Source of the DNA: Diadema setosum
Lineage: Eukaryota > Echinodermata > Echinoidea > Diadematoida > Diadematidae
Reading direction: 5' to 3'
Length of the DNA: 64,000 bases
Assembly: GCF_964275005.1 (NCBI RefSeq)
Contig: NC_092692.1
Coordinates: forward strand, 15,903,006-15,967,005
Numbering within the stretch: the first letter of the stretch is position 1; the number at the start of each line of letters is the position of its first letter. Below the pieces are notes generated by a model, which ran no database searches, was not told where the DNA came from, and saw nothing but the letters and a program-made list of their open reading frames with translations. A program made the position numbers and the translations under genes. Below, piece after piece: positions 56,571 to 64,000 of this stretch.

Positions 56571-57938
56571 CAGATTACATACCGTGTATAATGATATGGA
56601 ACTAAATGCTGTGTTGTAAAAATAGCATGGTACAATGTATCTGTACACAGGCGCTGACTTTAGAGAAACAGATGCAGAGTCAATTTAGGCATAAAGACTT
56701 GTGAGAGACTACCTCGCCATCTCAGTCATTCTGGTATAAATGTGCGTGTGGATGTCTGGAACTGAGACTACACACGCAAGATTGTTTTCGTCAATTGAAA
56801 TTGTATGCACTGAAGCAAGTGTCTGTGTGTGTGTGAGCAAAGTTCAAAAGCAAATTACACAAGGATGCATATATTTTTAATATATGATCTTGCAATGATT
56901 CTGATGGGTTAACCCTTGTTCACCCAAACAATCACAGCTGAAGGGCTCTAGATCAATATTTGGAAAACAGACACAGAGCTGGTGATGTTTATGCTTGTCC
57001 AGAGTTGTGAGGCCCTTTTAGGATGTTTTATTAGAAAATGAAAGGTCTATGTCAAATTGAAATCAGTCTTATTCTGTTTCAGGAGAAAAAAAAAAACCCT
57101 CTTTGTTATTAAAAAATAATGAACTTCACAGAAGGCCAGGGACTTGTGTACTCGGCAGCCAGTAGACTGTGCATTCACAATGATCTAAATTGTATACCAG
57201 TAATCAAATTAAGTTCACATTATACATGAAATTTAGCATTAAAACAAATTTTATATAGAACTGTGTTAAACATGCAAAAGTACACAAATGGAATCAGAAG
57301 TATGTAATAAAAGAGAAGTACCATTGCAATGTACACTTCCAAGGGGAGTCAGCATTCTTCGCATAATTGGAGAAAAACAAAAGGCAAAAACAAAAGCAAA
57401 CATTGTTGCCCTAGCCTCTGTTCTGATCTGCGTTGTACAGGTCTGTTTTGTCAGTCACCTACACAGTATAGGTTTGTACATGTATGAAGGCTTCCCGTAC
57501 CTTGGAAATGGCAGATTGATGACAGTCACATTGTACAGTAGTTACTACAACTTGCAATTAAAACTGCATCTTTTGTGCATTACACCACTTGCTGCTTTGG
57601 TAGATGAATTGGATTTATAACATTCTGTAAGAAATGAAATCCCATTTGGAAAAATGGTGCATTTCAACTTTCTTTTCTCAAGATGAAAATATTCTTTTGC
57701 CACAAAATGTTAAGAGTGCACTGTATGTACTTGTTTTAGACTGTTTCAGGATTTTGAAAGCCTCTCATTTGTATGACATGTGAGGAATCTATTATTCACT
57801 TGCTTTTTTTGTGCCAACACTCCATTGCCATATCAATCTGTTTCATTCATTAGTTGTTCTAAAGCAAACCAACCATGTGCATCCAAGACATCCTTGGCAT
57901 ATTAAAAAAGCCTTGGGATTGTCATGGATGATCCTTGC

Positions 57939-58339
57939 GATCTACAATGTATAATCTATAGAAAAAAAGCTGCATAAAATTTTCTCAACCGTGAGATGGT
58001 CTACAATACAGTTGTACATCACTGTAAAACTATGATGATCTACAATGTATAATCTATAAAAAAAAAAAAGCTGCATAAAATTTTCTCAACCGTGAGATGG
58101 TCTACAATACAGTTGTACATCACTGTAAAACTATAATGATCTACAATGTATAATCTATAAAAAAAAAAAAGCTGCATAAAATTTTCTCAACCGTGAGATG
58201 GTCTACAATACAGTTGTACATCACTGTAAAACTATAACGATCTACAATGTATAATCTATAAAAAAAAAAAAAAGCTGCATAAAATTTTCTCAACCGTGAG
58301 ATGGTCTTCAATACAGTTGTACATCACTGTAAAACTATA
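57939..58339. repeat. Four-copy tandem repeat, unit about 101 bp
   Basis: Copies start at 57939, 58037, 58138 and 58239, each with GATCTACAATGTATAATCTA. They differ mainly in the length of an A run (7 to 13), with one C/T change and a G/A change at the unit end. Likely recent expansion. Confidence 0.95.
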
Positions 58340-61300
58340 AACTGCTGGTTGCTGAATACGATATTTGCAGGCACCTGCAAGACCCAAGGAAGATAGCAAC
58401 GGACAAAATAAAATTCAAGAACGAACGATTGTGGCTTCTCATTGGCCCAGGCAATGAACGATCAATCCTGAATCAATTACTCCCAAAATGCACATGTAGA
58501 CAAAGTGTGCTGGCAGCACAAATTGTAACCAGAGGACTATACCGTGGAGAGTGGGTATGGCGCTTTCAAAGAACTCTCTACGAGGTGTCTTTGATATGAA
58601 TTAGAATCAATCATGCAACTTCACTGCACCAGTAAATACACAGCAGAAAGGCTGAGAATCTCTGTTGAGCTGTAGAGAAGGAGCTATAACTTCTTTGTGT
58701 AAAAGAAAGAAAAGAAAGAAAGAAAAATGAATTAGATTCTTTGTAGGGGGTAGTCAAAGGCGAATGTACGAATGATGTCTTTGTTACTTCCAAGCATTCT
58801 GCCCTGGGTTAGGGGGCATTCCTTCAAAGAGTTGCACCCGGAACTCCTGGGGACAATGAGTCTCAGTGAGCCCCTGGAGGGTGCAATAGAATGGGTTCAT
58901 ACAATTATATCCTTTCACATTCTATAAAGTAGCCCCCTGTGAGAAGTCAGGTTTTACAAATATCAAATGAATTGGCATTCAAGCATTTTCACCTGCTTCA
59001 CATGATTTGGTTAGTAGCCTCGCTTTCAACAAATAATTCTAGTGGCACTGTAATGATGAATGCTGTATTTGCTGCAATATGTGGCATTTAATCACTTGGG
59101 ATCAGCTATGTTCCCATAGAAGTACATTGGCGTACATTTATGTAAAAGTGTTTTTATGTGCACCAATATTGGTATTGATTACAAACACATTTCCATTACA
59201 ATGCTTCTGAAAACTCAGAAAAACTCAAAAGAAATTTACAATGAAGTATTACATATGAACTGCAGGCCTACATATGAATGCATTTATATCATTGCAGCAT
59301 TGAAATCACTGGAAATGTGCTGTCAAAGTTTCCACAGTACAATATGATAGCACAAACCAACACGGAATGGCAATAAACTATTGATACAGTGATATGATAG
59401 CCGTTGATTCTAGAGTTACTCTACAGCTACTAGCATTTGATATTGAACACTAGGGCCTGTCAGGGTAAATGTCAAGAACCAATCACACTGTCAATGCAGC
59501 AGACAGCTTTTCGTACTGGGATTAATCTACAAGTACCTGTTGTTAGACTTTTTTTTTTGTCAAACAAGTGCAACTGATGTTAAAACTGATGCCAGTAGTT
59601 CATGAAATGAAAGAACAACAGAGGATGAAAAAAAAAAAAAAATGGGGGGGGGGGGAGCCTTTTAGCTTGGCAGCAAGACTCACTTAATTGAAGTGTGCGT
59701 GTTTTATCGATATTATAAAGTGCAATATTATCGATACTTGAATACAGTGCACATTGGCAGATGCACCGGTGCTGTCAGACTTGCTGGTCAATATGCACAC
59801 CAGCAAAAGATGGTGATTCAAATATATTGTAGTACATACAAATACCTGCTGACAGTTTTTGTTCTCAGTGATAGTGTTGACTATCGCGTTTGATATTAAT
59901 GGCCTGTGGTCTACAGAAGAGATCATATCTTTGGCTGAGAACCAGAAGGGCATTATTGCAATTTTGAGGGCGTATTGAATTATACAGCTGTAGGTATCAT
60001 GTTGTAGAGCTTTATCTCTTCCATATTATGGTGTCAATTCTAAATTATTTTTGTTTTCAGTAAAATATTCTCAGTCAAACCACAAGGATGCTATTTTTCC
60101 AGTAGTTAGAACAATGTAGTTATACAAGGTACATTGTAAATCTACCCACTTTTGATTATGTAAGTAAGCTTTTTATTTCATGAAAATTGATTGTTTTGTT
60201 TTTACTTATGCTCAGATCCTAAAAGGTAATAATGCCCTTCTGGTTCTCAGCTGATGATGATATAAGTGCCATCATGTGATGCTTCAGGATCTACCTGAAG
60301 AGAAACAGACCATTAAAAATTATTTAAAGTAAAAAACAAAAACAAGCTGCAAGTAGACCGGTACAGAAGTATGAAACAAAATTGATTCTTCTACCCACAG
60401 GCTGCTACGTACATTGTGTAGTACTATGCAACTCATCATGGATGCACTATCTTCCCTGATGCATTACCAGTGTTCATGAAAGAAATATTGTTTGTCCAAG
60501 GCTATAGGGGTTGTCCAAGGAATTCATCCTTGCAATTAATCATTCTCTGTTACAATGTACTTAATACAATGTACAGTACATCATACAGTAGTATGTATTC
60601 GTAATGCTGTACTTCCCAACATGCACACAATACACACATGCATGCATCAGTATACATTTCATACGAAGAGTATGAATGCAAAAACAGAATGCCATTTTCA
60701 AAGTATTTAAAGTATCAAAGGTAGTCATCAAATGGAGAAAAATACTTCAGTCTTTTCAGTGATGCTGCATGCTTTACATTAATACAAGAAATGTTTTTGA
60801 AGAATATTGAAATTATCTCACATATTTTCATTATTTTGTTTGTTTTGGAGCAGCCTCAACCTTTATTTGATGTTGATAAAAATTGATGCTATAGTTACAG
60901 TGTTTGATTAAAGTCACATACACAAACTTGTAGGTGCTCATAACTGTTTTTAGACTCGGTTTATGTTGTAGGGCTGGTATCCAATGTAACAACAACATTG
61001 ATATTCAATGAGAATTTCCTCTACAAGTTTGACTTTTTCACAGAGCTGTATCAAACTACCCATGGGGTAGCAGTTATATAATGTACTATGAGATAGATTT
61101 CCTGTTACAGTGTATTTCTGGTGGACTGGTCATATATGCTTTGTATATATCAATATTTTTCTCACTCATGCAAATATTGCGTGTGATGCAGAAAGATGCA
61201 GGTGTGTTTATCTTTGATGAACCTGCTTCTACAGTGTACTTGTCAATTCATTAAAAATTTTAACTCTCATACAGTAAGTGTCAGTAATTAATTTTCACCT

Positions 61301-61809
61301 CACATTTACAGTTTGACTTTGTGACAGGGGTTCATTGCTGTGTAGGTAGCACAATTGCACAAGACCAACACATACATGTAGTGCAAATGTAGCTGGTGAA
61401 AACCCTGATTTCCACAGATGATATTGTCATTATATACATCTCTGTGACGGACATTTCCACCATACTACAGATGAGTATTGCATTTGTGGCACCCTGCTCA
61501 CTAGCTATAAAAGTAAATTGTTGTGACACTTTGATATGAACATCTTCACTACATCACAGATTGCTTTTCATTTTTTTTTTCTCTCTTTTTTTTTTGTTCG
61601 TGAAATAATTTCGGCCATTTGTTGAAGGCTATTTCGGTTGTTTGGTGATGGGCTGCCGGAGATTGCCAACGGCTCTCAGGGTCACGTGCCTTTTAATAAA
61701 ATCTTTTTGTGCTTTGAGTACTGATATATTGCCACCAAAAGCCTCATGTAACATTGTCTGTGGTACAGAAAGGGTTAATTTCAGCCTGTGCTGTCAATCT
61801 GTGGCTGTA

Positions 61810-61995
61810 CAGTGCACTCCCGTTATAACGAACACGGTTATAACGAAATTCCGGTTACAACGAAATAAAATTTAGGGCCGCAACATTATCAACTCTATGT
61901 ATTTTTATTGTTTATTCATTCGGTTATAACGAAATTTCGTTATAACGAAAGAAAACTGCCGGTCCCGAGGACTTCGTTATAACGGGAGTCCACTG
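61810..61995. mobile_element. pogo/Tigger-like MITE, 186 bp, TA target duplication
   Basis: The left end CAGTGCACTCCCGTTATAAC and the right end (complement CAGTGGACTCCCGTTATAAC) differ at one base. TA flanks both sides (61808-61809, 61996-61997). The GTTATAACGAA block recurs inside. CAGT tips with a TA target are typical of pogo-like Tc1/mariner elements. Confidence 0.8.
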
Positions 61996-64000
61996 TACTG
62001 TGTATTGTAGTGGCAGACTGGCAACAGCCAAAAGAAAGAGGGGAAAGAGAGAAAGAAACAAACCAACCTCAAATGCACAAGTGTAAAAATCTGGAAGGTG
62101 TACACAGCAGCAGGATTTGATTGCGCTCACAAGATCCAAAGAAAACATTCAATGCAGAAGGACACGGGGCAAGTAGAGATAAAGTGTGCAACTAGGTCAT
62201 TGGAGCATCTTCGTGGAATGTCGGGGAAATTCACCAAGTAGGCTTGGCGACGGAGAATGCAGCGGCGACTGAGTGGAAATAATTGGGAGGTGGGGAAATT
62301 CCATGAGAAGTCAATATGCATTGTTTCTCCATAGATTGTGCCTTAGAGGAAGAATCCGTCCATAATTAAAGTTGCTGGAGAAAATAAGAAACTCATTATT
62401 TTGCAGGGGAAAAAATCACTCTGTTTCTTTAGCTGCAGTAAAAGTACATGTATATAAAACAACTTAATATTGAAATAACGATTCAGTCCTTTTCTCTGCC
62501 ACCATTCTCATCAGAGAGAAAGAGAAAGTGTGAAAGAGAAAAAGAAGATCACTATACAAATTGATTAAAAAAAAAAAAATTTGCAATAAATCATCAACAT
62601 GATTTTCAACATAAATTGAGATGTTTAATCCTATTGTTCCATTTTTTTCCTTCCAAATTTTTGAAAACAATGGAAAAGTGAAGGCATTTCTCTCAGCTTG
62701 ACATCGGTCTTTTTTGACATTATCAAAGATCCAAGAGGCATTCATGCAAAGCACACCATGAGAATTGGGAATTCCCTGATGTTGTTAAGCATTTATAGAA
62801 TTATGGTAGATACGTCTAGTGCAGATATGAACATCCTGCACTGATTCCATCGTATATAATGAAAAGTAAAGAGGCCAATTTTTTACCCCCTCAAAAATAC
62901 ATTTTTGTATGCCTTCCACCTCCATATGATTCAAAGTCATGGAATATTATCCAGTTTGAAGACTTTTGAATATCGAGCCTACCACTGTGTTCATGTGTGG
63001 CATGTACGCTCGCAAGCGTACTGTTCGCGCATACAGCTCTTCTCTGCTGTTGTCACGTGTGCTTCCTTGTGGAAGCGCGGTGACCCGAAAAAAATTTACG
63101 ATGAGCATTGCCGGATGCATTAGCTGCAATTAGGGACTATAGACCGCGAGATCGATGCCTGATTGTCTTCTATCTCATAATCGCGATGCAGGAGCAATAA
63201 AAGTGTGTCGAATGATTACTCCAAACAATGAGATATTAATCACCATCTGCCTCGATAGTCGCCTCTCAGGGAGATTACCTTAAAAAAAATCAATTAACCC
63301 CATTTCTCCCAGTAAACCCTTGATGTCGATGCTTTTGTGGAACATTATAACTGAATTATGTACAGCATGATGATTTTGCTGACTTGAGAAGACATCTAGA
63401 CATATTATATTTTGTTAGTGCATGGGGTCTGGCAATGGTGTATCAACTATTAAATAAGATCATCTCAAGTTGCTGATTGAAGTCTACAGCATGGAAAAGT
63501 AATGATGCAGTTGGCCATGCTTTCAGAAACATTGAGTATACTAAAGCTACATACAGTACTCAACCCCACTCAAGTCCATAACATTGGTAAATGCATCAAT
63601 TGGAGATGAGACTACATTGTTTATGTATAGTATCTTAAAGGTAGGGGATACCTTTTACAGACCTCCCAAAATGCAGCAAAACATTAAATATGAACCTCAG
63701 GGGACTTGTTTAGGCCACTGCTGAGAAATTTGGAAGTCAACAGTTATCTACAATTTGAATAATGCACAAAACTCAACTACTCAGTAGTTCTGTGTGTCAG
63801 CCACACTTATGCCTTTTTGTTGCAGTCTTCTGTATTTTTTATCTATAAACACAAATTTAAAAGTATAAGAGCTGATGTAATAACATATAGAGTGTGTGGC
63901 AAGAATGTATATAGAAATGTTTGTAAGTTTTGATGAACTTTCTTCACAAAATATACATGATGGACACACATGCAGTGCATGGGTCTGCAAAGGTAGCGTA

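Noticed and set aside
56929..57080. Short ACTT/CAAA-rich conserved-looking patch as an RNA gene
   Set aside because: No cloverleaf, snoRNA boxes or other recognisable RNA structure could be drawn.

Overview
The window is animal genomic DNA: AT-rich, with long introns, GT-AG splice sites and many small DNA transposons. It most likely comes from an echinoderm, probably a sea urchin. The basis is the deuterostome-like protein sequences plus abundant TTAA-flanked inverted-repeat elements, poly-G runs and microsatellites; I cannot name the species. No prokaryotic genes, CRISPR array, rRNA or tRNA was seen. Three protein-coding genes are supported, all on the + strand.

(1) 1-3407: the last two coding exons of HGS/Hrs, the ESCRT-0 subunit. 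They encode its Pro/Gln-rich C-terminus, which ends in a clathrin-box-like LISFE. The 3' UTR may run to about 5.4 kb and would then carry a Harbinger-type MITE.

(2) 14150-27113: a complete flavin amine oxidase of the monoamine oxidase family. Eleven exons with consistent phases give 529 codons. It has an N-terminal FAD dinucleotide-binding motif, a GGC cysteine for covalent FAD, and a C-terminal membrane anchor. An unusual feature is Pro directly after that cysteine, where mammalian MAO has an active-site Tyr.

(3) 33007 to beyond the right edge: the first three coding exons of SEC14L1 (or SEC14L5), encoding 115 residues of the PRELI/MSF1 domain. They are spread over 22.6 kb by introns of 7.6 and 14.7 kb. 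Human HGS and SEC14L1 both lie on 17q25, so their closeness here may be old synteny.

Between and inside the genes: inverted minisatellite (1.5-1.9 kb), Harbinger MITEs with 3-bp target duplications (4.4 and 56.4 kb), TTAA-flanked MITEs (5.6, 19.7, 19.8, 35.6, 42.6 kb), a pogo-like TA-flanked MITE (61.8 kb), satellite-like G-rich blocks (9.4-10.7 and 13.1-13.4 kb), a possible solo LTR (about 31-31.9 kb), a 6.9-kb three-unit element with terminal hairpins (43.25-50.13 kb) and a four-copy 101-bp tandem repeat (57.9-58.3 kb).

The most unusual signal is a family of three tiny (30-38 bp) hairpin insertions at 13475, 35766 and 53058. They share CARGGAGGT/ACCTCCYTG ends and each is flanked by an exact 7-bp direct repeat. 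For one of them the empty site survives in an adjacent duplicate. They look like extremely small mobile palindromes. Also notable are a 98%-identical inverted repeat with arms of about 165 bp in an intron of the oxidase gene, and a transposon-borne array of perfect DR1 nuclear-receptor half-site pairs and CRE (TGACGTCA) sites.
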